Of a DNA stretch of 64,000 nt, positions 24,249 through 35,339 are shown piece after piece. The DNA is from Flavobacterium selenitireducens (lineage in GTDB: Bacteria; Bacteroidota; Bacteroidia; Flavobacteriales; Flavobacteriaceae). Under the pieces are notes generated by a model that was not told the DNA's origin, made no database searches, and saw only the letters and a program-made list of their open reading frames with translations. Where the stretch lies: assembly GCF_014748335.1 (NCBI RefSeq), contig NZ_JAAVIY010000001.1, positions 124,001 through 188,000 on the forward strand, read 5' to 3'. A program made the translations under genes and the position numbers. Positions within the stretch are counted from its first letter, which is position 1; the number at the start of each line of letters is the position of its first letter.

Positions 24249-26552
24249 TTATTTACGTTTGTGCGAATCCGGCTTCAAGGCCTTTTTCATGTTTTCTTTT
24301 TCCCGTCTTTCGGATTTTTTGGCGCTAAAAAACGCATTCGTCGCCTGTGTGTACTGGTTCGGGATGTCGTCCGGCTGGAACTGTTCGTAAGCCTGTGCGT
24401 GTCGTACGAAATTCGGGTCGAGCAGCAACGGTTTCCCAAGCGCGACGAGATCGGCCCGTCCATTGAGCAAGATGGTGTTGATTTGATCGATATCGTTGAT
24501 CTGGCCAACGGTAATCGTCGGAATGTGTATCGTGTTGCGAATCGCATCCGAAAACGGCGTCATCCACATGCGGCCGGTCTCCGGCTTTTGGTGAGAAACG
24601 GTATTTCCCGTAGACACGTCGATGATGTCCGCTCCGGCGTCCTTGAACGCTTTGGCGATGTCGAGCACTTCGGCGTCCGAAATCCCGTTTTCGGCCCAAT
24701 CGCAAGCCGTGATACGCACTGACATGGGTTTCTCCGGATTAAAGACTTCCCGCATGGCCGTAAAGACCTGTAGCGGGAAACGCAACCTGTTTTCGATGTT
24801 TCCGCCGAATTCGTCTTCGCGGATATTGGTCAGAGGGGACAGGAAAGAGGCGATCAAAAAGCCGTGATGCGCCTGCAATTCTATCATGTCGAAGCCGGCT
24901 GCGTCCGCATTGATGGCGGCGTTGACGAACTCGGCCGTAACCTTGTCCATATCGGACAGCGTCATTTCGCGCGGCGTCGGCATGGCTTCGCTGAACGGTA
25001 TGGCCGATGCGGAGATGATTTCCCATCCGTTTTCCAAAGGCAATGTATATTGTCCGTTTTGCGGCAGCTTACAGGAACCTTTGCGGCCGCCGTGCCCTAG
25101 TTGTATCCCGATTTTCGACTTGGAATTCCGATGGACGAAATCCACTATATTTTTCCACGCAAGTGTCTGTTCTTCATTGTAAATTCCTGCGTCACCTAAA
25201 GTGATGCGCGCTGCTTCGGAAACCGCCGTGATTTCTGCCATTATCAATCCGACGCCTCCGGTTGCACGCGCTCCGTAATGCACGAGATGCCAGTCTGACA
25301 CCACGCCGTTTTCTGCCGAATACTGGCTCATGGCCGGCATTACGATGCGATTTTTAAGTTGCAGACCTCTCAGTTTGAACTTCGTAAAAGCCGCCGGGAC
25401 GCTGACCTTGAAATTGCCGATGGCGCAATTGAATTCGGTCAAAACCTTTTGTGTGAACGACGGATCGCGCAGTTGGAGGTTTTCGAATGTCACTTTTTTG
25501 GCGCGTGTCATCACGCCGAACGCAAACTGGTAAAAATCGTGCTGTACATGCCGGTCCATATGCTCAAACCAATCGAGGGAAACACCGGCGGCATACTGGA
25601 TCTGCTCCACGCGACTGCGGCGTTTGGCTTCGTATTGCGCAAAGGCTTTTTCCCTGTCGGATTGGTGTGCGATTATCGAATCGGCCAAACCGATGGCGCA
25701 TTCCATCGCGAGTTTGGTCCCGGAACCGATCGAGTAGTGGGCCGTCGCTTTGGCATCGCCCAGTAACACGATATTTTCAAAGTGCCACTTTTCGTTGGTG
25801 ATCGTCGGAAATTGCCGCCAGTGCGAACGGTTTGAAATCAGACCGTGCCCGTCGAGTTCTTCTTTAAATATGTCCGAAAGTTTTGCGATGGTGTCGGCTT
25901 CGTCTTCGGTAGAAAAACCGGATTTTTCCCAGGTTTCCGGCGTGCATTCAAAAATCCAGGTACTTTTTCCCTGTTCGTATTGATAGCTGTGGGCGACGAA
26001 TGTGCCGGCTTCTGTGGTGCGGAAAAAATAGGTAAACGCGTCGAGCGGTTTCGTCGAGCCGAGCCAGACGAATTTGTTGCGTTGAAGCGCGATCGCAGTT
26101 CCGAATTCCGAAGCGTATCGGTCGCGTACCTGGCTGTTGATTCCATCTGCAGCGACGATATAATCCGACTCAGGAAACTGGCTCAAATCGGAAATATTGG
26201 CCTCAAAATGCAGGTTCACGCCTTCCTCGCGGCAGCGTTGTTGTAAAAGCTGCAAAAGCGTCTTCCTCGAGCAACCGCAGAAACCGTTCCCGGTAATGCG
26301 TACGATTTCGCCGTCACGCGCCACGTCGAGGTCGTCCCAATACGCGAAACTGCTGCGTATGAGCTCGTACGATTTTGGGTCGCGCGAGAGGAATTCGCTA
26401 AGTGTCTCGTCCGAAAACACGACGCCAAAGCCAAACGCGTCATCGGCTTTGTTGCGCTCATAAATGTCGATTTGGGTTTGAGGAAGCGCTTTCTTGAGCA
26501 ATATCGAAAAGTAGAGACCGCCCGGGCCACCACCGATTACTGTAATTTTCAT
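24249..26552 (-). CDS. Bifunctional salicylyl-CoA 5-hydroxylase / aminobenzoyl-CoA monooxygenase-reductase
   Basis: The 767-residue protein fuses an FAD aromatic hydroxylase (about 1-370; GGGPGGLYFS at 7-16, VAADGINSQVRDRY, LLGDAKATAHYSIGSGTKLA) with an Old Yellow Enzyme-type flavoreductase (about 390-740; IVMPAMSQYSAENG, GVGLIMAEITAVS, QLGHGGRKGS). This architecture is known in 2-aminobenzoyl-CoA monooxygenase/reductase of Azoarcus and in salicylyl-CoA 5-hydroxylase of Streptomyces WA46. The presence of gentisate dioxygenase points to 5-hydroxylation of salicylyl-CoA to gentisyl-CoA; anthraniloyl-CoA is the alternative. Confidence 0.87.
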   Translation of the reverse strand: MKITVIGGGPGGLYFSILLKKALPQTQIDIYERNKADDAFGFGVVFSDETLSEFLSRDPKSYELIRSSFAYWDDLDVARDGEIVRITGNGFCGCSRKTLLQLLQQRCREEGVNLHFEANISDLSQFPESDYIVAADGINSQVRDRYASEFGTAIALQRNKFVWLGSTKPLDAFTYFFRTTEAGTFVAHSYQYEQGKSTWIFECTPETWEKSGFSTEDEADTIAKLSDIFKEELDGHGLISNRSHWRQFPTITNEKWHFENIVLLGDAKATAHYSIGSGTKLAMECAIGLADSIIAHQSDREKAFAQYEAKRRSRVEQIQYAAGVSLDWFEHMDRHVQHDFYQFAFGVMTRAKKVTFENLQLRDPSFTQKVLTEFNCAIGNFKVSVPAAFTKFKLRGLQLKNRIVMPAMSQYSAENGVVSDWHLVHYGARATGGVGLIMAEITAVSEAARITLGDAGIYNEEQTLAWKNIVDFVHRNSKSKIGIQLGHGGRKGSCKLPQNGQYTLPLENGWEIISASAIPFSEAMPTPREMTLSDMDKVTAEFVNAAINADAAGFDMIELQAHHGFLIASFLSPLTNIREDEFGGNIENRLRFPLQVFTAMREVFNPEKPMSVRITACDWAENGISDAEVLDIAKAFKDAGADIIDVSTGNTVSHQKPETGRMWMTPFSDAIRNTIHIPTITVGQINDIDQINTILLNGRADLVALGKPLLLDPNFVRHAQAYEQFQPDDIPNQYTQATNAFFSAKKSERREKENMKKALKPDSHKRK

Positions 26553-26565
26553 GTGTTGTTTTTTG

Positions 26566-26582
26566 TTTAAGGTTTAAAGTTG
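26566..26582. repeat. GTTTAAGGTTTAAAG word
   Basis: A single copy of the GGTTTAAAG word family in the 59-base gap between the flavin reductase and the fused hydroxylase genes, the only copy far from the 4-6 kb cluster. Confidence 0.4.
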
Positions 26583-26611
26583 CGGTTACCCTCAGGCGAA
26601 CCTTGAACTTC

Positions 26612-27217
26612 TTACCCTCTTTTAATCGAAAAAACTTCGCCCAACTTTGCATAATTGGCACCCGCCAACCGTGAAACCGGGCGATACGTTTCCATATTGA
26701 CCTTGTGGTTTTCCAGAAGTACGCTTTCGTCGAAATGCATCATCACAACTTTGCCTACCATCATTACGGCGCCTCCGTTCTTGTGGTTTTCGAGCGCAAA
26801 ATGATGCACGAGTTCGCATTCAAAATGAATCGGACTCTCGGCAACGCGAAACGGCCTTATTTTTACCGACGTGACAGGAGTCAATCCGGCGAGATCGAAT
26901 TCATCTACGTCATGGGCCACGATGGCCGCGGTAATGTTCATTTTTTCGACGGTTTCCTCGGTCACCATATTGACCACGAATTGTTTGGTGGCCATCACGT
27001 TATTGAGTGTGTCCTTGTTTTTATCGCCTGTCCTGACGGTCGAAAACATCACATGAGGAGGGTCTTCCCCAATGGCGTTAAAAAACGAAAAAGGTGCGAG
27101 GTTGCTGATTCCGTTTTCACTGATGCTCGATACCCAGCCTATGGGACGCGGGATTACAGCTCCCGTCAAAAGTTTGTAAACGGCCGATTGATCGAGCGTT
27201 TCAGGATCAAATTGCAT
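26612..27217 (-). CDS. Flavin reductase-like FMN-binding protein
   Basis: The 201-residue protein matches the flavin-reductase/DIM6-NTAB split-barrel family: TGAVIPRPIGWVSSISENGISNLAPFSFFNAIGEDPP is the FMN-binding signature near residues 17-54. It may supply reduced flavin to the neighbouring fused hydroxylase or act in its own right on an aryl-CoA. It is the first gene of the minus-strand catabolic series and is divergent from the MFS transporter, with 123 bases between them. Confidence 0.83.
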   Translation of the reverse strand: MQFDPETLDQSAVYKLLTGAVIPRPIGWVSSISENGISNLAPFSFFNAIGEDPPHVMFSTVRTGDKNKDTLNNVMATKQFVVNMVTEETVEKMNITAAIVAHDVDEFDLAGLTPVTSVKIRPFRVAESPIHFECELVHHFALENHKNGGAVMMVGKVVMMHFDESVLLENHKVNMETYRPVSRLAGANYAKLGEVFSIKRG

Positions 27218-27340
27218 GTGTTGGTTGTTTTCACAAATTAAATAAAATCCAAGCGTTATTTTTCGGATTTTTTTGCCGTATGCCGATAAAATTATCGCCT
27301 GTGGAATTTTTTCCTAAATTTCGAAACCAAACCAATATTT

Positions 27341-28858
27341 ATGAGCGACAAATCGACGCGTGGCATCTGGAAGGTCATTTCGGCTTCTTCAATGGGCACT
27401 TTGATCGAATGGTATGACTTCTATATTTTCGGAAGCCTCGCCGTGGTCATTTCCACAAAATTTTTCCCCGATGCCAATCCCACCGCGGCGTTTCTGTCGA
27501 CACTGGCCACATTTGCAGCCGGTTTCGTCGTAAGGCCGTTCGGAGCCTTATTCTTCGGGCGACTCGGCGATATCATCGGACGCAAATACACGTTCATGGT
27601 CACGTTGCTGCTTATGGGTGGCGCGACTTTTCTTATCGGATGCGTGCCAAGTTTCGAAACCATCGGATACGCCGCACCCATACTGGTTTTAGTCTTGAGA
27701 TTGCTGCAAGGTCTGGCGCTAGGAGGCGAATACGGAGGAGCGGCTACCTATGTGGCCGAACACGCCCCGAAAGACCAGCGTGGCTATTGGACATCCTGGA
27801 TACAAACGACCGCTACGGCCGGTTTGTTCGTTTCGCTGGTCGTCATCCTGGCCACCAAAACGGTGTTGTCAGCCGAACAATTCGATCAATGGGGTTGGAG
27901 AATCCCGTTCTGGATTTCGATCCTGATGGTGTTGGTCTCGTACCAGATCCGAAAAAAAATGCACGAATCGCCTGCGTTTGCCAAAGCCAAATCAGAAGGC
28001 AAGACCAGCACGAATCCTTTGAAGGAAAGCTTCGGGAACAAATACAACCTCAAATTCGTACTGCTTGCGCTCTTCGGGGCCACGATGGGGCAGGGCGTCG
28101 TTTGGTATACCGGGCAGTTTTATGCCATGAGTTTCCTCAAGACGGTAATGAATGTCGATTCCAACCAGGTCGATATGTTGCTCGGGATTGCGCTGCTGTT
28201 GGGAACGCCGTTTTTTGTGTTTTTCGGATGGCTAAGCGATAAGGTCGGACGCAAGCCGATCATGCTCGCCGGGATGTTGCTTGCCGTCTTATTGTATCGT
28301 CCGATCTATAAGACGATGTACGAAACGGTCAATCTCGAGAACAGGCCGAGGGCTGAGGCCGGAATCTTGCCTGACGGGATAGATGTCGAAAAAGGCGAGG
28401 TCTATCTTTTATCATCGGCAAACTACATCGACGGCACCGTAACCTCTACGCGTGAGACCTACGAACTCGACGAATCCAAGACATTGGGCATGGGAAATGC
28501 CAAAGACAGCAAAACTACCGTTTTCGTGAACGATACCGATAAATGGACACTGGTTTTCCTGGTCTGGATACAGGTCCTTTTCGTGACGATGGTATACGGG
28601 CCGATCGCGGCTTTTCTCGTAGAGATGTTCCCGTTGAAAATCAGATATACGTCAATGTCGCTTCCGTACCACGTCGGCAACGGGATTTTTGGCGGATTGC
28701 TGCCGGCCATCTCAACCTATCTCGTCACGAATGCCAAGTCTTCAGGCGATCCTAAATTTTATCTCGAAGGCTTGTGGTATCCGATCATCATCGCCTCGAT
28801 AAGTTTTACGATCGGCCTGCTTTACCTGACCAAAAAAGACATGACGCAAAACGACTGA
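27341..28858 (+). CDS. MFS transporter, metabolite:H+ symporter type
   Basis: A 505-residue inner-membrane carrier of the MHS (KgtP/ShiA-like) group. SSMGTLIEWYDFYIFG at the start and GRLGDIIGRKYTF between helices 2 and 3 are diagnostic; 12 hydrophobic helices are apparent. A hydrophilic stretch of about 80 residues (about 322-402) between helices 8 and 9 is an unusual insertion. The gene is divergent from the aromatic operon and one base upstream of a small DUF6814 membrane protein. Substrate is likely a mono- or dicarboxylate or an aromatic acid. Confidence 0.82.
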   Translation: MSDKSTRGIWKVISASSMGTLIEWYDFYIFGSLAVVISTKFFPDANPTAAFLSTLATFAAGFVVRPFGALFFGRLGDIIGRKYTFMVTLLLMGGATFLIGCVPSFETIGYAAPILVLVLRLLQGLALGGEYGGAATYVAEHAPKDQRGYWTSWIQTTATAGLFVSLVVILATKTVLSAEQFDQWGWRIPFWISILMVLVSYQIRKKMHESPAFAKAKSEGKTSTNPLKESFGNKYNLKFVLLALFGATMGQGVVWYTGQFYAMSFLKTVMNVDSNQVDMLLGIALLLGTPFFVFFGWLSDKVGRKPIMLAGMLLAVLLYRPIYKTMYETVNLENRPRAEAGILPDGIDVEKGEVYLLSSANYIDGTVTSTRETYELDESKTLGMGNAKDSKTTVFVNDTDKWTLVFLVWIQVLFVTMVYGPIAAFLVEMFPLKIRYTSMSLPYHVGNGIFGGLLPAISTYLVTNAKSSGDPKFYLEGLWYPIIIASISFTIGLLYLTKKDMTQND

Positions 28859-28859
28859 A

Positions 28860-29087
28860 ATGGACATCATCAAAAAAATACTCGGAATAGTTTGGATCGC
28901 AATGGCTTTGGCGGCGGCCTGGTTTTGCATTTTCGACTTCGGATTGCCTAAATTTTCGACTGGAAAACAGGAAGACCTTGTTTTCGGCATCATTATTTTA
29001 TTCGTACTCACGCCTTTGATCGTCGCCGGTTTGGCCGCTTTCGGATGGTTCGCGCTCAAAGGGGAATACGACGCCAAAAAAATGTAG
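28860..29087 (+). CDS. Small two-helix membrane protein, DUF6814-like
   Basis: A 75-residue protein with two hydrophobic segments (about 6-27 and 42-65) separated by LPKFSTGKQEDL. It starts 1 base after the MFS stop, so it is translationally coupled, and I recall DUF6814 proteins beside MFS carriers in Bacteroidota. It is probably an accessory or stabilising subunit of the carrier; no direct evidence for that is in the sequence. Confidence 0.7.
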   Translation: MDIIKKILGIVWIAMALAAAWFCIFDFGLPKFSTGKQEDLVFGIIILFVLTPLIVAGLAAFGWFALKGEYDAKKM

Positions 29088-29155
29088 CATTTGACGGGAT
29101 TGTACTAGCTCGTAAACCTCGCGTTTGTTAAATTTGTAACTACCAAAACCCGACT

Positions 29156-31066
<1,911 letters not shown>

Positions 31067-31224
31067 CAGTCTTTTACAGATTACGCGGCTGCAGGTTGAA
31101 GGATTTCTCGTTCGCTTCGACATTTTTATACTGTTTGAAATTGGAAAAATCGTACTGTAAATCCTGTAAGAAATTCAAATCGGTTTGCAAATCGCATACT
31201 TGACGAATCCTTAAATTAGCGGCT

Positions 31225-32352
31225 ATGCGCAACCGACAAGTCATTATCATTGGAGGCGGGCTTTCCGGACTGACTGCCGCCATCCACCTTTGCCGTGAAG
31301 GCAAGGATGTCGTGCTTGTCGAAAAGCAACACTATCCAAAGCACAAAGTGTGTGGGGAATATGTGTCCAATGAAGTGTTGCCGTATCTGGAATGGCTCGG
31401 AATCGACGTTCTTGCGGCCGGAGGTGTCGCAATCGAAAAAGCGTCGTTTTCTACAGTAGATGGAAACGAGATTCATTGTGCGTTGCCGCTCGGCGGAATC
31501 GGCATCAGTCGTTATGCCCTTGACAATTTATTGTACAAGGAAGCGTTGCGCAACGGTTGCGAAGTAATACAGGAGACGGTTTCGACCGTGGATTTCGAGA
31601 AAGATTCTTTTCGCGTTGGCCTTTCAGACGGACGTGAGCTGACTTCGACGATAGTGTTGGGTGCGTTCGGGAAGCGGTCCAATATCGATCAAAAGATGAA
31701 TCGCGATTTTATGAGGCGCAGGTCGCCCTGGCTGGCGGTAAAGATGCATTTCGATGGCGATTATCCTGACGATCTGGTAGGATTGCACAATTTTGACGGC
31801 GGCTATTGCGGCGTGTCGAAAGTAGAAAACGGAGCCGTCAACGTTTGTTACCTCGCCGATTTTGAATCGTTTAAAAAATATCGGAACATTGATGACTACC
31901 AGGCCAAAGTGGTCTGTAAAAATCCCCGTCTGAAGGAACTGTTCGACCGTTTTATCCCGCTGTTCGACCAGCCACTGACAATCAGCCAGATTTCGTTCGA
32001 GCAAAAAAAACCGGTGGAATCCCATATCCTCATGATTGGCGACACGGCAGGACTCATCCATCCGCTTTGCGGAAACGGCATGGCCATGGCGATACACAGT
32101 GCCAAATTGGCTTCGGAATGTATTTTAGGTTATTTCGGGCACGATATGTCGCGGGACGAGCTCGAGGCGAACTATAAAAATGTTTGGAAATCGCATTTCA
32201 AGAAGCGATTGAAAATGGGGAGGATACTGGCGAGCTTGCTTCAAAAACAAGGTATCTCACAACTTTTGTTGGCCGGTTTGTCAATATTCCCGTCTTTATT
32301 GCCCCGAATTATAAGAATGACCCACGGAAAACCATTAAAAACAGCAGCATGA
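31225..32352 (+). CDS. FAD-dependent oxidoreductase of the type III PKS operon
   Basis: A 375-residue flavoprotein of the geranylgeranyl-reductase/aromatic-hydroxylase superfamily. It has the Rossmann motif GGGLSG (10-15), KVCGEYVS (41-48) and the second FAD motif GDTAGLIHPLCGNGM (272-286). It ends in a cluster of hydrophobic and basic residues. It overlaps the methyltransferase by 4 bases (ATGA). By analogy with the Streptomyces srs locus, where a flavoprotein hydroxylates a type III PKS phenolic lipid, it may hydroxylate the polyketide; reduction of an alkyl chain is the alternative. Confidence 0.78.
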   Translation: MRNRQVIIIGGGLSGLTAAIHLCREGKDVVLVEKQHYPKHKVCGEYVSNEVLPYLEWLGIDVLAAGGVAIEKASFSTVDGNEIHCALPLGGIGISRYALDNLLYKEALRNGCEVIQETVSTVDFEKDSFRVGLSDGRELTSTIVLGAFGKRSNIDQKMNRDFMRRRSPWLAVKMHFDGDYPDDLVGLHNFDGGYCGVSKVENGAVNVCYLADFESFKKYRNIDDYQAKVVCKNPRLKELFDRFIPLFDQPLTISQISFEQKKPVESHILMIGDTAGLIHPLCGNGMAMAIHSAKLASECILGYFGHDMSRDELEANYKNVWKSHFKKRLKMGRILASLLQKQGISQLLLAGLSIFPSLLPRIIRMTHGKPLKTAA

Positions 32353-33068
32353 ACCTGACAGTAGATACCACATACCGCAGCGAATTGCCAGAGATCATGG
32401 ACGATCTCGACATGAAAGGAGAACAGCTTCGGGAAACGCTTGACAAAATCTCGCGACTCAATCGCAAATTGGGCGGCAATAGGCTTACATTGCAAGGCGT
32501 GAAGGAATTGTTGCGCAATGTTCCCGTCCACAAAAAGATCAGGATTTTGGACGTCGGGTGCGGAAACGGCGATATGTTGCGCGACCTGGCCGATTTGGCC
32601 GATTCATCGGGACGTAATTTCTCGTTGGTCGGAATCGATGCAAACGCCGACACCATTGCATATGCCAGGAAAATGTCGCTTCACTATCCCGACATTTCCT
32701 ACGAACGCCAAAATATTTTTGATTCCGGTTTTGCTACTTTCGATTGCGACATCATCATCAGTACGTTGACCTTGCATCATTTTTCCGATGCTGAAATAAT
32801 GAGCCTGCTCACCAAATTCCGTCATCAGGCCTCGATTGGCATCGTGATCAACGATTTGCATCGATCGGCGATTGCCTACCGGCTTTTCCAGTTGGTATGC
32901 CGTGTCTTCGGACTTGGGGCCATGCCTAAAAACGATGGTTTGATTTCCATCCTGCGCGGGTTCAAAAAGAGTGAATTGCGAAAGTATTCGCACGAGTTAA
33001 ACTTTGAAAAATATAGCATCCGTTGGAAATGGGCCTTCCGCTACCAATGGATAATCTCCACCACATGA
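32349..33068 (+). CDS. SAM-dependent methyltransferase of the type III PKS operon
   Basis: A 239-residue class I methyltransferase. Motif I is ILDVGCGNGD (66-75), followed by an acidic residue in VGIDANAD and motif IV CDIIISTLTLHHF. ATG 32349 sits inside the preceding stop (ATGA); the frame extends upstream only inside the neighbour. Probably O- or C-methylates the polyketide product, as SrsB does in Streptomyces alkylresorcinol synthesis; that is inference from gene order. Confidence 0.8.
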   Translation: MNLTVDTTYRSELPEIMDDLDMKGEQLRETLDKISRLNRKLGGNRLTLQGVKELLRNVPVHKKIRILDVGCGNGDMLRDLADLADSSGRNFSLVGIDANADTIAYARKMSLHYPDISYERQNIFDSGFATFDCDIIISTLTLHHFSDAEIMSLLTKFRHQASIGIVINDLHRSAIAYRLFQLVCRVFGLGAMPKNDGLISILRGFKKSELRKYSHELNFEKYSIRWKWAFRYQWIISTT

Positions 33069-34117
33069 GTGTAAAAATCACGGCAGTAGCCAAAGAACTA
33101 CCAAATTACAGCAAGGAAACGCCCGAAATAATCAATTTTGTTGACGGATGGCTCGACGGTCAGGACGACCGCTTCGTTCGAAAAGTCAAGAAAATATTCG
33201 AAGGCGCGGCAGTCGACAAACGCTATTCCATCATGGATCCGATGGAAGTCTTTACGGCAAGTTCGTTCGAAGAAAAAAACGACATCTATACAAGGGAAGT
33301 CATCGATCTAGGCGAGAAAGTGCTGCGAAAAGCCTTGCTCAAAGCCGCCTGGGATCCTTTGGCGCTCGATTTTATCATTACCGTCAGTTGTACCGGAATC
33401 ATGATCCCTTCGTTGGATGCTTACCTGATCAACCTCGTCGGGCTTCGACAGGATATCGTCCGGCTTCCCGTTACCGAAATGGGCTGCGCGGCCGGCGTCT
33501 CCGGTATCATTTACGCGAAGAATTTCCTAAAAGCCAATCCCGGTAAACGGGCCGCTGTTATAGCGGTCGAAAGTCCTACGGCCACGTTCCAGCTCGATGA
33601 CTATTCGATGCCTAACGTGGTAAGCGCCGCCATTTTTGGAGATGGGGCCGCTTGTGTCTTGCTTTCTTCGGATGCTTCCGACGAGGGCCCTGAAGTGATT
33701 GCTGAAGAAATGTATCACTTCTACGACAACGAGCATATGATGGGTTTCAAGCTAACCAACGGCGGTTTGCAGATGGTGCTTGACGTCGAGGTTCCGGACA
33801 CGATTGCCGCGCATTTTCCAAAAATCGTGCATCCGTTCCTTGACAAGCAAGGATTGACGATAGAAGACGTGGACCATCTGATTTTCCATCCCGGCGGGCG
33901 CAAGATCATACAAACCGTTGAGGAACTCTTCGCCGGACTCGGTAAAAACATCAACATGACCAAGGAAATCCTGCGCAATTACGGCAATATGTCGAGCGCG
34001 ACCGTATTGTACGTGCTCGAAGAAATCCTCGAGGAAAAACCTGAAAATGGGCAATATGGCTTAATGCTGAGCTTCGGACCCGGATTTTCGGCCCAACGCG
34101 TACTGCTTCGTTTCTGA
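33065..34117 (+). CDS. Type III polyketide synthase (chalcone/stilbene synthase family)
   Basis: A 350-residue ketosynthase homodimer-type enzyme. The full triad is present: C141 (EMGCAAGVSG), H275 (IFHPGGRK) and N308 (RNYGNMSSAT), with the terminal FGPGF loop (337-341). It would extend an acyl starter with malonyl-CoA and cyclise it to a pyrone, resorcinol or phloroglucinol. ATG 33065 overlaps the methyltransferase stop (ATGA). Dedicated fatty-acid-like genes downstream suggest that a long or unusual acyl-ACP is the starter. Confidence 0.92.
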   Translation: MSVKITAVAKELPNYSKETPEIINFVDGWLDGQDDRFVRKVKKIFEGAAVDKRYSIMDPMEVFTASSFEEKNDIYTREVIDLGEKVLRKALLKAAWDPLALDFIITVSCTGIMIPSLDAYLINLVGLRQDIVRLPVTEMGCAAGVSGIIYAKNFLKANPGKRAAVIAVESPTATFQLDDYSMPNVVSAAIFGDGAACVLLSSDASDEGPEVIAEEMYHFYDNEHMMGFKLTNGGLQMVLDVEVPDTIAAHFPKIVHPFLDKQGLTIEDVDHLIFHPGGRKIIQTVEELFAGLGKNINMTKEILRNYGNMSSATVLYVLEEILEEKPENGQYGLMLSFGPGFSAQRVLLRF

Positions 34118-34902
34118 TGGGCACCTTTTCGAATACCGATTACTGGACGGTCGTCCTTGGCGGCAGCTCCGGTCTCGGATTTGCCTCCGCGCTAAAACTC
34201 GCCCAGGAAGGCATGAATATTTGCGTGGTACATCGCAGCCCAAGATCTGAAATGGAAATAGTGGACGCCAATTTTTCTGAGATTCGAAAAACCGGCGTGG
34301 AATTTCTCGGGTTCAATGCCGACGCCATGCGAAGCGACAAACAGATTGAAATAACATCGAAATTGAGAGAGGCGATGGGGAACGGCAAAGTACGCTGTTT
34401 GCTGCACAGCATCGCAAAGGGCAACCTCAAGCCGATGACGGGGCCGGAAAGCCTTTCGCCCGACGATTTCAGGACAACTCTCGATGCCATGGCGGTTTCG
34501 CTTTACGATTGGGTCAAACTGATTTTCAACTCGCAATTGTTTGCAGACGACGCCCGTATCTTGGCATTCACAAGTGAGGGAAGCGTAAAGTCATGGAAGC
34601 ATTACGCGGCGGTCTCTGCTGCAAAGGCGGCACTCGAGGCCATTTCGCGCGGCATTGCGCTGGAATTCGCACCTTACGGTATCCGCTCGAACTGCATCCA
34701 AGCCGGTACGACCGACACGGCTGCGATGCGCATGATTCCCGGCAGCGAAGCGCTCGTCAAACACGCGATTTCAAGGAATCCTTTCCAGCGCATGACCACG
34801 GCCCGGGATGTGGCCAACGTCGTATATTTGATGGTTCGCGACGAGTCGTCGTGGATCAACGGAGCCGTAATTCCCGTAAACGGAGGCGAACACCTGCAAT
34901 GA
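34117..34902 (+). CDS. SDR enoyl-ACP reductase-like protein
   Basis: A 261-residue short-chain dehydrogenase with the cofactor loop GGSSGLG (15-21). Its active-site pair is Y163 and K170, a Tyr-x6-Lys spacing that marks FabI/FabL enoyl reductases rather than the Tyr-x3-Lys of ketoreductases. The start ATG shares one base with the type III PKS stop. It should reduce trans-2-enoyl-ACP in the dedicated chain-building set. No obvious ketoreductase is in the operon. Confidence 0.8.
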   Translation: MGTFSNTDYWTVVLGGSSGLGFASALKLAQEGMNICVVHRSPRSEMEIVDANFSEIRKTGVEFLGFNADAMRSDKQIEITSKLREAMGNGKVRCLLHSIAKGNLKPMTGPESLSPDDFRTTLDAMAVSLYDWVKLIFNSQLFADDARILAFTSEGSVKSWKHYAAVSAAKAALEAISRGIALEFAPYGIRSNCIQAGTTDTAAMRMIPGSEALVKHAISRNPFQRMTTARDVANVVYLMVRDESSWINGAVIPVNGGEHLQ

Positions 34903-35339
34903 TGGAAAACGATACGATATTAGCCCGGCTGCCTTATGCCGACCCATTCCTGTTTGTCGACGAGTTGATCGAAATCGACGAAAACGGCGCAAAAGGGGCA
35001 TTCATCTTCCGCGAAACTTTGGATTTTTACAAAGGGCATTTTCCTGAAAATCCTGTTACTCCCGGCGTCATATTAACGGAATGCATGGCGCAGATCGGAC
35101 TGGTTTGCCTCGGCATCTTTTTGTTGAATGAACACTTTAATACAAAATCGTCAATAGCATTGACTTCTACGGAGATAGAATTTTTGAAACCTGTATTTCC
35201 CGGTGAGCGGGTAGTGGTGCAATCCACGAAAAAATACTTTCGTTTCGGAAAGCTCAAATGCGAGGTGGAAATGAGAAACGAGAACGACGAAATCGTATGC
35301 AATGGCGTCATCGCCGGAATTTTATCCGAATACAAATGA
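34899..35339 (+). CDS. 3-hydroxyacyl-ACP dehydratase (FabZ/FabA-like)
   Basis: A 146-residue hotdog-fold protein with catalytic H47 (KGHFPENPVTPG) and E61 (ILTECMAQIG), the His/Glu pair of FabZ-type dehydratases. The start is the first of two consecutive ATG codons at 34899, overlapping the reductase stop by 4 bases; the longer frame opening at 34593 lies in another gene. It should dehydrate 3-hydroxyacyl-ACP in the PKS starter pathway. Confidence 0.82.
   Translation: MMENDTILARLPYADPFLFVDELIEIDENGAKGAFIFRETLDFYKGHFPENPVTPGVILTECMAQIGLVCLGIFLLNEHFNTKSSIALTSTEIEFLKPVFPGERVVVQSTKKYFRFGKLKCEVEMRNENDEIVCNGVIAGILSEYK

Noticed and set aside
34593..34898. N-terminal extension of the dehydratase frame
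   Set aside because: It lies wholly inside the enoyl reductase gene; the double ATG at 34899 with a 4-base overlap is the natural start.
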